Positions 7,341 through 15,671 of a DNA stretch of 64,000 nt are shown here, piece by piece. Source of the DNA: Carboxydothermus hydrogenoformans Z-2901 (GTDB lineage Bacteria > Bacillota > Z-2901 > Carboxydothermales > Carboxydothermaceae); the NCBI RefSeq assembly GCF_000012865.1, contig NC_007503.1, positions 1,302,001 to 1,366,000 on the forward strand, in the 5' to 3' direction. The translations under genes and the position numbers were made by a program. The first letter of the stretch is position 1. The number at the start of each line of letters is the position of its first letter. Under the pieces are notes generated by a model, which was given only the letters and a program-made list of their open reading frames with translations, was not told where the DNA came from and ran no database searches.

Positions 7341-7469
7341 ATGAAAGAAAAAAAGACATTTAACCTTTACCGCGACGTCTATTTACTGGACGATAAATTT
7401 TTTGCTGAAGTTAACAGAAATGAAGCTAAGAAAAAAAACTTGGAGCATGAAAAAAGGCAGACCAAGTAA
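7341..7469 (+). CDS. Small highly charged protein, 42 residues, unknown
   Basis: ATG at 7341 follows GGGAGG with seven bases between, and the frame runs 42 codons to TAA at 7467-7469. The protein is rich in Lys, Glu, Asn and Arg, with a central YLLDDKFFAEV segment; it has no membrane segment and no recognised domain. The stop codon sits in the loop of a bidirectional terminator, which supports it being a real transcribed unit. It is divergent from the 50-codon gene and next to spore genes, so a spore role is possible but unproven. I do not recognise the family. Confidence 0.55.
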   Translation: MKEKKTFNLYRDVYLLDDKFFAEVNRNEAKKKNLEHEKRQTK

Positions 7470-7490
7470 CGGTCTGCCTTTTGTTAATTT
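7450..7490. terminator. Bidirectional terminator between small gene and recG
   Basis: GGCAGACC (7456-7463) and GGTCTGCC (7471-7478) form a perfect 8-bp stem with a 7-base loop. On the plus strand it is followed by TTTTGTTAATTTTTTT, and on the minus strand by six T residues, so it can stop both the 42-codon gene and recG. The TAA of the 42-codon gene is in the loop. Confidence 0.85.
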
Positions 7491-9517
7491 TTTTGAAGCA
7501 TATTAATTTTATCTCCATATTTCTCCAAAGCAAGGGTAATAAGCGCACGATGATTTTCCTTATTGGTTAAGATCTCATCTGCTTCCTTTTTAGCTAAAAA
7601 CAATATGGCTTGATCTCGCACAATATCGGCAAGTTTAAATTCCCAGGCCCCTGACTGACGGGTTCCGCTAAGTTCTCCTGGCCCTCTTAATTTCAAATCT
7701 TCCTCGGCAATTTTAAATCCATCATTGTATTTTTCCATAATTTTCATCCTAACAATACCTTCCTGATTTCTGGGGTTTCCTAAAAGAAAACAGTAGGATT
7801 GATGCTCACCCCGGCCTACCCGACCGCGAATTTGATGAAGCTGGGCTAAACCAAAACGCCAGGCATCCTCTATAATAATAACATTGGCATTGGGCACATC
7901 AACTCCCACTTCAATTACCGTAGTCGAAACCAAGATTTGAATATTATTTTTACGGAAGTTTTCCATTACCTCTTCTTTTTCCGCAGGTTTTAACCGTCCG
8001 TGCATTAAACCCCACTTAAACTGGGGAAATTTTTTAGAAAGCTTTTCGTAAAGCTTAGTAACTGCCTCTACTTGGAGCTTTTCCGACTCTTCAACCAGGG
8101 GGCAAACCACATAACCCTGGCGTCCTTCAGCAACTTGCTTTAATAAAAAGGCGTAAGCTTTACCTTTATCCTGAGAAGAAAGCCAATATGTTTTAATCGG
8201 TTTTCTCCCCGCAGGTAAAGCATCAACAATAGAAACATCTAAATCACCGTATAAAGTTAAAGCAAGCGTACGGGGAATTGGGGTAGCCGACATAACTAAC
8301 TGGTTAACATATAACCCTTTTTCCACAAGACTACTTCGTTGTTCCACTCCAAACCGGTGCTGTTCATCGATCACAGCCAGCCCTAAATTATCAAAAATAA
8401 CAGCTTCCTGAATCAAAGCATGGGTTCCAATTATTACATCAGCGTACCCATTTTTAATGGCTTTATAAACTGCTTCTTTCTTGCCCGATGATAAACTCCC
8501 CGAAAGCAAAACTACCTTTATCCCGAGAGGAGCAAAAAGACGGCTTAAGTTCAAATAATGCTGTTCCGCTAAGATTTCAGTGGGCGCCATTAAAGCCCCT
8601 TGAAACCCCGCTTCCACTGCTTTCACCAGAGCAAGGGCAGCTAAAATGGTTTTACCGCTCCCCACATCTCCCTGCACCAAGCGATTCATTGGTTTTTTAG
8701 CTGCTAAATCTTCTTTTATTTCTCTCCAAACCTTCTCCTGGGCTGAAGTCAGTTTAAAAGGGAGCGAATCAATAAATTTTTTCTCTAACTCTCCACTTCC
8801 TGCAATTACAATCCCGGGCTTTTTCTGATAATTTTCTTTATATAATCCAATGGCCAGGAAAAACAAGAGAAATTCTTCAAAAACCATTCGACGTCGCGCT
8901 AATTCGGACTGTTCGCTGCTTTCCGGAAAATGTAAATTCATTAAAGCTTGCTTAAGGTCTGGCAAACTATATTTCCTTAAAATTTCCTCCGGTAAAGGCT
9001 CGGTGATTTCCTCAAGATATTTGTCAAGAGCATTTTTAATTAACTGGCGAAATGTTTTGGGGGAAAGGTTTTCCGTTAACGGATAAATTGGTACTAAGCG
9101 ATTGGTATGGAGTAATTCTTTATCCCAAAATTCATACTCATAAACATAAATATTTGTTTCGAAAAATCTCTTTTCAACTTTTCCGTAAAAATAAACTTTT
9201 TTTCCTTTAATAAAAACATTTTTTAGATAAGACTGGTTAAAAAAACAACCATAGGCAGTACCGGAACCGTCGTTAATCCCAACTTTTAATATTTTTAACT
9301 TGTCCCTGGGTATAACTTCTTTCACCTCAACTACAGTTCCTAATACCGTTGTCACTTCATCATTAATTAATTCACTTATTTTTTTTAAAGAACTGCGATC
9401 CTCATAACGTTTCGGAAAGTAGTAAATTAAATCTTTTACCGTCTCAATTTTTAACTTTTGCAAAAGTTTGGCTTTTTGTGGCCCTACGCCTTTTAAGTAC
9501 TGAACCGGAATATCCAT
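7484..9517 (-). CDS. recG: ATP-dependent DNA helicase RecG
   Basis: RecG remodels stalled replication forks and branch-migrates Holliday junctions. The 677-residue length is normal. An N-terminal helix-hairpin-helix-like segment (YLKGVGPQKA) leads into the OB-fold wedge domain (about residues 50-150). Helicase domain 1 follows, with Walker A GDVGSGKT at 283-290 and DEQH at 384-387. Helicase domain 2 has STTVIEVGVDVPNA and QIRGRVGRG (motifs V and VI), and the C-terminal RecG domain contains LRGPGELSGTRQSG. The ATG at 9515-9517 has an AAGGAG site. It is divergent from rpmB, matching the Bacillus neighbourhood of recG and rpmB. It ends at the shared bidirectional terminator. Confidence 0.97.
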   Translation of the reverse strand: MDIPVQYLKGVGPQKAKLLQKLKIETVKDLIYYFPKRYEDRSSLKKISELINDEVTTVLGTVVEVKEVIPRDKLKILKVGINDGSGTAYGCFFNQSYLKNVFIKGKKVYFYGKVEKRFFETNIYVYEYEFWDKELLHTNRLVPIYPLTENLSPKTFRQLIKNALDKYLEEITEPLPEEILRKYSLPDLKQALMNLHFPESSEQSELARRRMVFEEFLLFFLAIGLYKENYQKKPGIVIAGSGELEKKFIDSLPFKLTSAQEKVWREIKEDLAAKKPMNRLVQGDVGSGKTILAALALVKAVEAGFQGALMAPTEILAEQHYLNLSRLFAPLGIKVVLLSGSLSSGKKEAVYKAIKNGYADVIIGTHALIQEAVIFDNLGLAVIDEQHRFGVEQRSSLVEKGLYVNQLVMSATPIPRTLALTLYGDLDVSIVDALPAGRKPIKTYWLSSQDKGKAYAFLLKQVAEGRQGYVVCPLVEESEKLQVEAVTKLYEKLSKKFPQFKWGLMHGRLKPAEKEEVMENFRKNNIQILVSTTVIEVGVDVPNANVIIIEDAWRFGLAQLHQIRGRVGRGEHQSYCFLLGNPRNQEGIVRMKIMEKYNDGFKIAEEDLKLRGPGELSGTRQSGAWEFKLADIVRDQAILFLAKKEADEILTNKENHRALITLALEKYGDKINMLQKN

Positions 9518-9578
9518 AGCAAAACTCCTTATCCTTACTCTTTTAGCATTTTCTTTGGTATCAATTTTCCATTGCCCC

Positions 9579-9607
9579 TTGCAAAACCTTTAGCTTTTTG
9601 ATATCTT
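9579..9607 (+). promoter_or_regulatory. Putative promoter of rpmB
   Basis: TTGCAA (9579-9584) and TATCTT (9602-9607) are spaced by 17 bases on the plus strand, which would give a leader of about 40 bases before rpmB. Other weak combinations overlap it, so the exact element is uncertain. Confidence 0.35.
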
Positions 9608-9652
9608 TTACATGTATATATTTTAGCACAGTAAGAGCAGGAGGTGTACTTT

Positions 9653-9841
9653 ATGGCTAAAGTTTGCGAAATCTGCGGGAAAGGCGTAGTTTATGGTCAT
9701 CAAATAAGCCATTCGAATATTCATACTAAAAGAAAATGGCTCCCCAATTTACAAAGAGTACGGGCTGTTGTTAATGGAACCCGAAGAAGAATAACCGTTT
9801 GCACTACCTGCCTGAAATCAGGTAAAGTACAAAGAGCATAG
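9653..9841 (+). CDS. rpmB: 50S ribosomal protein L28
   Basis: L28 is a small structural protein of the large ribosomal subunit. The 62-residue product has the two CxxC pairs (CEIC and CTTC) of the zinc-binding C+ form. It also has the basic core HTKRKWLPNLQRVRA. The ATG at 9653-9655 is chosen because AGGAGGTG lies seven bases upstream; a GTG at 9644 is part of that ribosome site. It is a single-gene unit with its own terminator, lying alone on the plus strand between recG and hslO. The zinc-containing form usually means that a zinc-free paralogue, if present, is elsewhere. Confidence 0.96.
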   Translation: MAKVCEICGKGVVYGHQISHSNIHTKRKWLPNLQRVRAVVNGTRRRITVCTTCLKSGKVQRA

Positions 9842-9844
9842 AAT

Positions 9845-9871
9845 AAAGTCGTGCAAAAGCACGGCTTTTTT
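9845..9871 (+). terminator. rpmB terminator
   Basis: AAAGTCGTGC and GCACGGCTTT form a 10-bp stem (one G-U pair) with loop AAAA and a following T-run, starting three bases after the rpmB stop codon. Confidence 0.85.
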
Positions 9872-9875
9872 CTTT

Positions 9876-9900
9876 AAAAAAAAACGCCAAAATTGGCGTT
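9876..9900 (-). terminator. hslO (rib operon) terminator
   Basis: On the minus strand AACGCCAA and TTGGCGTT form a perfect 8-bp stem with a two-base loop in this register (four if the end pairs open), followed by nine T residues. The stem begins at the hslO stop codon itself, so coding sequence and terminator overlap. It closes the rib-phosphoesterase-hslO transcript. Confidence 0.85.
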
Positions 9901-10759
9901 AGGTATTTTTTTCTTTATATTCTTTTATTTCTTTTCCTGAAAAAGTGTATTTTTCTCTACAAAAATGACAGACCGCTTCAACTATTTCCTCATCTTTTAC
10001 CTCAGAGTAAAGTCCTATTAAATGAGGTAAAAGCTTTTCTCTGCTGCAACTGCATAAAAAACCAACAGGTTTTTTTACGTAAATTTCGGTCTTATAAGGA
10101 TTTACCACTTCTTGAATAATTTCTTCGATATGTTTACCTTGCTGTAGTTGATAGGTTAGAGACTGCTGTTCTCCTAAATTTTGTTCAAGAGTACTAATTA
10201 TTTCTTCCGGTGCTCCCGGCAAAATTTCAATTAAACATCCTCCCGCCTGAGCGACTGAACCATCGGGATTAACCAAAACTCCCAAGTTAAAAACATTGGG
10301 CCTTTGTTCCGAGTAATACAAATAGTAAGCCACATCTTCGGCAATTTCTCCAGACACTAATTGCACGGTACCGGTATATGGTTCCTTTAATCCTAAATCC
10401 TTTGTTACGTATAAATGACCTTTGCCTATTCCCCGTCCCACATCAAGTTTGTTGGCATCATTAAGTGGCAATTCGACTTCCGGATTAAACAAGTAACCAC
10501 GAACCATGCCATCATTTCCCGCCGAACATACTATCCCACCTAAAGGTCCATCACCAAAAATTCTAAGGGTTAATAAATCACCGGGGTTTTTTAAATCGGA
10601 TGCTAAAATAATCGTTGCGGTCAGGGCCCTTCCAAGGGCCGCCGTCGCCAAACGGGATAAGTTATGCCGTTTTCTTGCTTCCTCAACGGTTTGCCTACTA
10701 CTAACTCCCGTAAACCTTATAAATTCCCCTGCCATACCTTTTACTAAATAATCGCTCAA
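9899..10759 (-). CDS. hslO: Redox-regulated chaperone Hsp33
   Basis: Hsp33 is a cytoplasmic holdase chaperone that becomes active when oxidation releases zinc from its C-terminal cysteine centre. The 286-residue protein has normal length, and all four zinc ligands are present as C236-x-C238 and C264-x-x-C267. The N-terminal domain has GDGPLGG and the GYLFNPEVELPLN region, typical of the family. The start is TTG at 10757-10759 with AAAGGAG upstream. It lies five bases after the phosphoesterase gene, which itself follows ribH by 15 bases, so it appears to be the last gene of the FMN-riboswitch operon and ends at a strong terminator. Confidence 0.95.
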   Translation of the reverse strand: MSDYLVKGMAGEFIRFTGVSSRQTVEEARKRHNLSRLATAALGRALTATIILASDLKNPGDLLTLRIFGDGPLGGIVCSAGNDGMVRGYLFNPEVELPLNDANKLDVGRGIGKGHLYVTKDLGLKEPYTGTVQLVSGEIAEDVAYYLYYSEQRPNVFNLGVLVNPDGSVAQAGGCLIEILPGAPEEIISTLEQNLGEQQSLTYQLQQGKHIEEIIQEVVNPYKTEIYVKKPVGFLCSCSREKLLPHLIGLYSEVKDEEIVEAVCHFCREKYTFSGKEIKEYKEKNT

Positions 10760-10764
10760 TGTTA

Positions 10765-11310
10765 CTACTCCTTTCTTAAATCACCTACGGTTTTTACTAC
10801 GTTGCCTGTAACAATATCAATTATTTTTATATCCCGGTCAATTATCGCAATTGTTGGTACAGGCTCAAAACCTTTGGGAAGGGATGGTGAACCTGGATTA
10901 AGCAGTATGCAGTTGGAAAACTTTTCAATTTGCCAAACATGGGAATGACCATGAATAACTATATCGGCAAGCTCCAAATAATTTTCTTTTAACTTTTCAA
11001 AATCATGAACAACCATGAGCTTTTTACCCCGATATTCGGTTAAGAAAAAAGGGGAAAAAAAGGGAATCCCCAGGAATGTTTCATCAACTTCCGCATCGCA
11101 ATTTCCCCGTGCAATATAAATTTTTTGCTTGATGCTTTTTAAATATTTTGCTAAACCGGCCGGATCATAGCCTTCCGGTAATGGGTTTCTCGGCCCATGG
11201 TATAAGACATCCCCGGCACAAAGGATAAATTCGGTATCTTTAAGAAAATCGTAAGCTTTGATAAATCTTTGTAAACTTCCGTGAATATCACTTATAACCC
11301 CAATTGCCAA
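10765..11310 (-). CDS. YfcE-type metallophosphoesterase
   Basis: This 181-residue protein belongs to the calcineurin-like phosphoesterase family close to YfcE/MJ0936, which hydrolyse phosphodiesters with two metal ions. All metal-site motifs are present: D8-x-H10 in SDIHGS, GD at 33-34, GNCD near residue 70, a His in VVHDFE near 104, and GHSH near 122. The physiological substrate is unknown. The start is TTG at 11308-11310 with GGAGGG upstream. It lies between ribH and hslO with short gaps, so it probably shares FMN-dependent transcription. A link to flavin nucleotide turnover, such as FAD hydrolysis, would be speculation. Confidence 0.88.
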   Translation of the reverse strand: MAIGVISDIHGSLQRFIKAYDFLKDTEFILCAGDVLYHGPRNPLPEGYDPAGLAKYLKSIKQKIYIARGNCDAEVDETFLGIPFFSPFFLTEYRGKKLMVVHDFEKLKENYLELADIVIHGHSHVWQIEKFSNCILLNPGSPSLPKGFEPVPTIAIIDRDIKIIDIVTGNVVKTVGDLRKE

Positions 11311-11325
11311 ACCAAACCCTCCAGT

Positions 11326-11784
11326 TTATACTTTCTTAAATAAATTTGCCATTTCAATAGCCGCTAAGGCTGCCTCCCAGCCCTTATTCCCGGCTTTTGT
11401 ACCAGCCCTTTCAATGGCCTGCTCGATGGTATCGGTGGTTAATACGCCAAAGATTACCGGCTTGTTAGCCTCCAAACCAACCGCAGCAATTCCCTTGGCT
11501 ACTTCAGCCGCTACATAATCAAAATGAGGAGTTGCTCCGCGGATTACTGCCCCCAAACAAATAATTGCATCATAATCTTTGTGAACTGCTCTTTTGGCAA
11601 CTAATGGTATTTCAAAGGCCCCAGGCACCCAGATAACATCAATATTGGTGTTTTCTACTTCATGCCGGGTCAAACAATCCAAAGCTCCAGCTAAAAGCTT
11701 TTGGGTGATAAATTCATTAAACCGGCTAACAATTATTCCAATTTTTAATCCTTTCCCGTTAAGCTTTCCTTCAAATACCTGCAT
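11326..11784 (-). CDS. ribH: 6,7-dimethyl-8-ribityllumazine synthase
   Basis: Lumazine synthase condenses 5-amino-6-ribitylamino-uracil with 3,4-dihydroxy-2-butanone 4-phosphate, the penultimate step to riboflavin. The 152-residue length is normal. The motifs RFNEFI at the N-terminus, [12 protein letters not shown] near residue 55, [16 protein letters not shown] (catalytic His region) and [16 protein letters not shown] are conserved. The ATG at 11782-11784 follows ribBA by 18 bases. It is the fourth rib gene of the operon, and the complete pathway from GTP is covered except for the phosphatase and kinase steps. Confidence 0.96.
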   Translation of the reverse strand: MQVFEGKLNGKGLKIGIIVSRFNEFITQKLLAGALDCLTRHEVENTNIDVIWVPGAFEIPLVAKRAVHKDYDAIICLGAVIRGATPHFDYVAAEVAKGIAAVGLEANKPVIFGVLTTDTIEQAIERAGTKAGNKGWEAALAAIEMANLFKKV

Positions 11785-11802
11785 TTTTTATTCCCCTTTC
11801 CT

Positions 11803-13008
11803 TTAGTTTTCAGTTAGATTTAAGAGATGTCCTAATTTTTTCTTTTTTGTAAGCAGATACTTTTTATTTTCTTTTTTAGGTGGAATTTCTATCGGTACCC
11901 TCTCAACAATCTCTAAACCATAGCCTTCAAGCCCCTTAATTTTCTTAGGATTATTTGTCATAAGCCGGATTTTTTTAATTCCTAAATCGGCTAAAATTTG
12001 CGCGCCAATTCCATAATCCCGCAAATCCGCTGGAAAACCTAACGCCTCATTAGCTTCAACGGTGTCTTTTCCCATATCCTGCAAGTGATAAGCTTTTATC
12101 TTATTTGCCAGCCCAATTCCTCTTCCTTCTTGACGCATATATAACAGTACTCCGCGTCCTTCTTTTTCAATCATTTTAAGAGCTGTTTGCAACTGGTCTC
12201 CACAGTCGCACCGTAAGCTTCCGAAAACATCACCGGTAAGACATTCGGAATGCACTCGCACTAAAACCGGCTCACCATCAGCAACATTTCCTTTTACTAC
12301 CGCCAAGTGGGTTTGATGGTCTAAAAGACTTTCGTAAGCAACAGCAACAAATTCCCCGTATTTTGTAGGAAGCATGGCAAAAGCTCCCCGTTCTACCAGC
12401 TTTTCGTTACGACGACGATATTGAATTAATGAGGCAATGGTAATGATTTTTAAATTATGTTTTTGCGCAAATTCCAGCAAATCCGGAACTCTAGCCATCT
12501 GTCCATCGTCACGCATAATTTCACAAATCACTCCTGCAGGATACAGTCCGGCCAGCCTTGCCAGATCCACAGCCGCTTCAGTATGGCCTGCCCGCCTTAA
12601 TACCCCTCCTTCTTTTGCCCGCAGGGGAAAGATATGTCCAGGCCGGCGAAAATCCTGCGGTCGTGCTTGCGGGTCTATTAATTTTAAAATGGTTTTAGCT
12701 CTTTCCGCAGCTGAAATTCCGGTATGGGTATCCACGGCATCAACCGACACGGTAAAGGCTGTATGATGAGGATCGGTGTTTTGCGTTACCATTATTGGAA
12801 TTTCTAATTCATCCAAGCGCTTTCCTTCCATAGGAACACAGATAAGACCTCTACCGTATTTTGCCATGAAATTTATTATTTCCGGAGTTACCTTTTCTGC
12901 GGCACAAACTAAGTCTCCCTCATTTTCCCGATCTTCATCATCAACCACAATTACCATTTTCCCCTGTTTTAAATCTTCTAAAGCCTCTTCAATGGTGTTA
13001 AAGCCCAT
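11803..13008 (-). CDS. ribBA: Bifunctional DHBP synthase / GTP cyclohydrolase II
   Basis: The fused enzyme makes both riboflavin precursors: 3,4-dihydroxy-2-butanone 4-phosphate from ribulose 5-phosphate (N-terminal half) and the pyrimidine from GTP (C-terminal half). In 401 residues, the DHBP domain spans about 1-200 with [11 protein letters not shown] near residue 23 and the [12 protein letters not shown] motif. The GTP cyclohydrolase II domain follows, with zinc ligands in [19 protein letters not shown] and with RQEGRGIGL. Both active sites look intact. It starts at ATG 13006-13008 and is flanked by ribE and ribH with gaps under 20 bases. Confidence 0.97.
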   Translation of the reverse strand: MGFNTIEEALEDLKQGKMVIVVDDEDRENEGDLVCAAEKVTPEIINFMAKYGRGLICVPMEGKRLDELEIPIMVTQNTDPHHTAFTVSVDAVDTHTGISAAERAKTILKLIDPQARPQDFRRPGHIFPLRAKEGGVLRRAGHTEAAVDLARLAGLYPAGVICEIMRDDGQMARVPDLLEFAQKHNLKIITIASLIQYRRRNEKLVERGAFAMLPTKYGEFVAVAYESLLDHQTHLAVVKGNVADGEPVLVRVHSECLTGDVFGSLRCDCGDQLQTALKMIEKEGRGVLLYMRQEGRGIGLANKIKAYHLQDMGKDTVEANEALGFPADLRDYGIGAQILADLGIKKIRLMTNNPKKIKGLEGYGLEIVERVPIEIPPKKENKKYLLTKKKKLGHLLNLTEN

Positions 13009-13027
13009 TTATTTCTCCCCCTATCTT

Positions 13028-13669
13028 TTATAAAAAGCCATGTTCGGCCAGAAAATTTAGGTCTATTTTACGGGATGCTCCCTGTTTTTTTATAAAACTA
13101 AAAACATACTTTGCTAAAATATCCGCTTCCAAGTTTACCGGAGAACCAATTGTTTTATAGCCTAAAGTAGTATTTTTAAACGTATGGGGAATTATTGAGA
13201 CAGTAAATGAATCGTTATAAACATCAACTACCGTCAAGCTTATGCCATCAACCGCGACCGACCCTTTTGGAACCAAATACTGTAAAAAACCTTCGGAAGC
13301 TTTTATTTTTATTATTTTGGCAATTTCTTTTGCTCTTATTTCAACTATCCACCCCACTTCATCCACATGACCTTGAACAATATGTCCTCCCAAACGATCC
13401 GTAGGCCGTAGAGTTCTTTCAAGATTTACCCTATCCCCGGGACTTAAGAATTTTAAATTTGTTTTAGTATAAGTTTCGGGCATAACATCCGCCTCAAAAT
13501 AATCGTTGCCAAAATTGACCACCGTAAGGCAAGTACCGTTAACAGCGATGCTATCACCTAATTTTATATCTTCAAGAATTGTCTTGGCTTCAACGGTTAA
13601 TGTTAACGACTCTCCGCTTTTTTTAATTTCCCGAACTCTTCCCAGCTCTTCTACAAGACCTGTAAACAT
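13028..13669 (-). CDS. ribE: Riboflavin synthase (alpha subunit)
   Basis: Riboflavin synthase dismutates two lumazine molecules to riboflavin and the pyrimidine precursor. The 213-residue protein is two tandem lumazine-binding repeats: [10 protein letters not shown] with [11 protein letters not shown] in the first, and [13 protein letters not shown] with [12 protein letters not shown] in the second. I place the start at ATG 13667-13669, since AGGAGG lies directly upstream and the family begins MFTG; the frame is open 15 codons farther into ribD but that extension is not conserved. The gap to ribD is one base. Confidence 0.96.
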   Translation of the reverse strand: MFTGLVEELGRVREIKKSGESLTLTVEAKTILEDIKLGDSIAVNGTCLTVVNFGNDYFEADVMPETYTKTNLKFLSPGDRVNLERTLRPTDRLGGHIVQGHVDEVGWIVEIRAKEIAKIIKIKASEGFLQYLVPKGSVAVDGISLTVVDVYNDSFTVSIIPHTFKNTTLGYKTIGSPVNLEADILAKYVFSFIKKQGASRKIDLNFLAEHGFL

Positions 13670-13670
13670 T

Positions 13671-14756
13671 TTACCCTCCTGAAAAATAGCCTTCAATAAA
13701 AACATCTTCCCCAAAACGTCTTAACTTGTGTATTGCTAACGGCAAGGCATCTTTCATTAAACTTATTTTTAAATCACCAATTGGTCCGGGAGCATTTTTC
13801 CCCCCAACTATCTTGGGTGCAATAAAGATATATGCTTTGTCCGCAAGTCTATTTTGTAGTAAACTCGCATGGACCACTGCTCCGCCCTCAACCAAAATTG
13901 AAATGATTCCAAGCCTGGAAAGTTCCAAAAAAGCCTCTTTAATGTTAATCCTATTTTCCCCTAAAGGAGTAGTTATAATGTGACCAAATCCGTTGCTTAC
14001 ATGTTTTGGTAGTTTTTTACTGGCGGTAATTAAAATATTTTTCTCCTTTTCAAGTTGAAAAATATTTAGACCTTCCGGTAAATTTCCACTTCCAGATAAA
14101 ACTATGCGGTAGGGATTTCGCCCCTGAGGTATCCGACAAGTTAACAGTGGATTATCTATAATTAAGGTCTTTGCTCCCACCAAAACTGCATCATATTCAT
14201 TCCGTAACCTATGGACAAAACTCCGGCTTTTCTCACCGGAAACCCAACGGGAGTCATAAGTTTCGGTGGCAATTTTACCATCAACCGTCATCGCCCATTT
14301 TAAAGAAATAAAAGGTAGCCCCGTTTTAATAAACTTAAAAAATTTTTCATTAAGGTAAAAAGCCTCTTCCGCCAAAACCCCTTCAACAACTTCAATTCCT
14401 GCATTTCGTAAAATTTCAATACCTTTTCCGGAAACCTTGGGATTCGGGTCCCGTACGGCAACTACCACCTTTTTTATACCTGCCGCAATTATCGCATCGG
14501 TACAAGGTGGTGTTCGTCCATAGTGACAACATGGCTCTAAAGTTACGTACATGGTACCGCCACGGGCTTTTTCCCCGGCCACTTTTAATGCTTCCCGTTC
14601 AGCATGGGGTAAGCCAGCTTTTTTATGGTATCCTTCCCCTACAATATTTCCATCTTTATCAACAATAACAGCTCCCACTACAGGATTTGGCGAAGTTCTT
14701 CCCAAAGCTCTTTTAGCAAGCTTTAACGCCCTTTTCATTAACTGCTGGTCGTTCAT
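13671..14756 (-). CDS. ribD: Bifunctional riboflavin deaminase/reductase
   Basis: RibD deaminates the pyrimidine formed from GTP and then reduces the ribosyl side chain with NADPH. The 361-residue protein has the cytidine-deaminase-like zinc site (PHAERE and PCCHYGRTPPC, within residues 50-85) followed by the reductase domain with SLKWAMTVDGKIA and LVEGGAVVHASLL. The start is ATG 14754-14756 with GAGGGG upstream; an in-frame TTG five codons earlier is less likely because it overlaps that site. It is the first gene behind the FMN riboswitch. Confidence 0.96.
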   Translation of the reverse strand: MNDQQLMKRALKLAKRALGRTSPNPVVGAVIVDKDGNIVGEGYHKKAGLPHAEREALKVAGEKARGGTMYVTLEPCCHYGRTPPCTDAIIAAGIKKVVVAVRDPNPKVSGKGIEILRNAGIEVVEGVLAEEAFYLNEKFFKFIKTGLPFISLKWAMTVDGKIATETYDSRWVSGEKSRSFVHRLRNEYDAVLVGAKTLIIDNPLLTCRIPQGRNPYRIVLSGSGNLPEGLNIFQLEKEKNILITASKKLPKHVSNGFGHIITTPLGENRINIKEAFLELSRLGIISILVEGGAVVHASLLQNRLADKAYIFIAPKIVGGKNAPGPIGDLKISLMKDALPLAIHKLRRFGEDVFIEGYFSGG

Positions 14757-14770
14757 ATTAACCCCTCGCA

Positions 14771-14805
14771 AAAAATTTAAAACCCCAAAGCTTCTGCTTC
14801 GGGGT
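14771..14805 (-). terminator. FMN riboswitch expression-platform terminator
   Basis: ACCCCGAAGC and GCTTTGGGGT form a 10-bp stem (one G-U pair) with a four-base loop, followed by a T-rich run, between the riboswitch and ribD. The 5' arm CCCCGAAG is also complementary to CTTCGGGG at the 5' edge of the aptamer, giving an obvious alternative antiterminator pairing. Confidence 0.85.
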
Positions 14806-14830
14806 AAAAAGGTACAATAAGAGTATTAAT

Positions 14831-14947
14831 ACCTTCTCCCATCCAGACTTTAACTGTCGGCTCCGGAATTTCACCGGATCTATCCGTAAATTTTTACGGA
14901 CTCGCGGGCTTTACCGCCGGTTAGGAATTCCACCTGACCCCGAAGGT
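14831..14947 (-). promoter_or_regulatory. FMN riboswitch (RFN element)
   Basis: The minus strand has the canonical RFN aptamer: a 5' CTTCGGGG-x-CAGGTGGAATTCC block, CCGGCGGTAAAGCCCGCGAG, a variable hairpin (GTCCGTAAA/TTTACGGA), ATCCGGTGAAATTCCGGAGCCGAC, and a closing AGTCTGGATGGGAGAAGG. FMN binding closes P1 and allows the downstream terminator, lowering rib gene transcription. It lies between the promoter and ribD, as expected for a transcription-terminating switch. Confidence 0.95.
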
Positions 14948-14977
14948 AGTAAGATTAAGCAGTATTAAATTAATTTA

Positions 14978-15006
14978 ATTATATTAAGAGGTATTTTTGC
15001 TGTCAA
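14978..15006 (-). promoter_or_regulatory. Sigma-A promoter of the rib operon
   Basis: A consensus TTGACA (15001-15006) and a consensus TATAAT (14978-14983) are spaced by exactly 17 bases on the minus strand. Transcription would start near 14971, about 25 bases before the FMN aptamer. It lies immediately downstream of the rpe stop codon. Confidence 0.85.
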
Positions 15007-15010
15007 TAAT

Positions 15011-15670
15011 TTAGCTCTTTTGACAAACTTCTATCAAGTCTTTTAGGTTTTTAATTACATCACCCTTAAACAAAAAGCTACCGGTAACAAGAAAATTCGC
15101 CCCGGCCTCAATCACTAACGGAGCCGTTTGTAAATTTATCCCGCCATCAACACCCAATAAAATTTCCTGAGGAGCTTTACAAACCATACTTTTCACTTTC
15201 CTTATCTTCGTAAGTTGATTATTAATGAAGCTTTGGCCACCAAAACCAGGATTAACGGACATTATCAATATTAAATCTATTAAATCCAAAAGATATTCAA
15301 GATTTTCCGGTAGAGTTGCAGGATTTAAAGCTATTCCAGCTTTTTTCCCCGAATCCTTAATCTTTTGAAGTAAGCGGTGGGGATGCCTGGTACTTTCCCA
15401 GTGGATAGTTATCATATCCGCCCCCGCTTCAATAAAGGGCTCGATTAAACTTTCCGGCTTTTCAACCATTAAATGCACATCAAAAATCAAATTAGTTTTT
15501 GCTCTTAAGCTTTTTACAACCGGTGGACCAAAAGTTAAATTAGGTACAAAATGCCCGTCCATAATATCCAGATGTAAATATTTTGCCCCACCTGTTTCCA
15601 GTTGTTTTAAAACAAGTTCAAGATTACTGAAATCTGCATTTAAAATTGAGGGCGCAATATTAACAAGCAA
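15011..15670 (-). CDS. rpe: Ribulose-phosphate 3-epimerase
   Basis: Rpe interconverts ribulose 5-phosphate and xylulose 5-phosphate in the pentose phosphate pathway. The TIM-barrel protein of about 219 residues has IAPSILNADFSNLE at the start, HLDIMDGHFVPNLTFGP (metal-binding His/Asp) and DVHLMV, then MSVNPGFGGQ and GVDGGIN. I place the start at TTG 15668-15670 because AAGGAG lies eight bases upstream and the family begins there; an in-frame GTG at 15689-15691 has no such site. It begins one base after the rsgA stop and ends the long housekeeping operon, just before the rib promoter. Confidence 0.95.
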   Translation of the reverse strand: MLVNIAPSILNADFSNLELVLKQLETGGAKYLHLDIMDGHFVPNLTFGPPVVKSLRAKTNLIFDVHLMVEKPESLIEPFIEAGADMITIHWESTRHPHRLLQKIKDSGKKAGIALNPATLPENLEYLLDLIDLILIMSVNPGFGGQSFINNQLTKIRKVKSMVCKAPQEILLGVDGGINLQTAPLVIEAGANFLVTGSFLFKGDVIKNLKDLIEVCQKS

Positions 15671-15671
15671 G

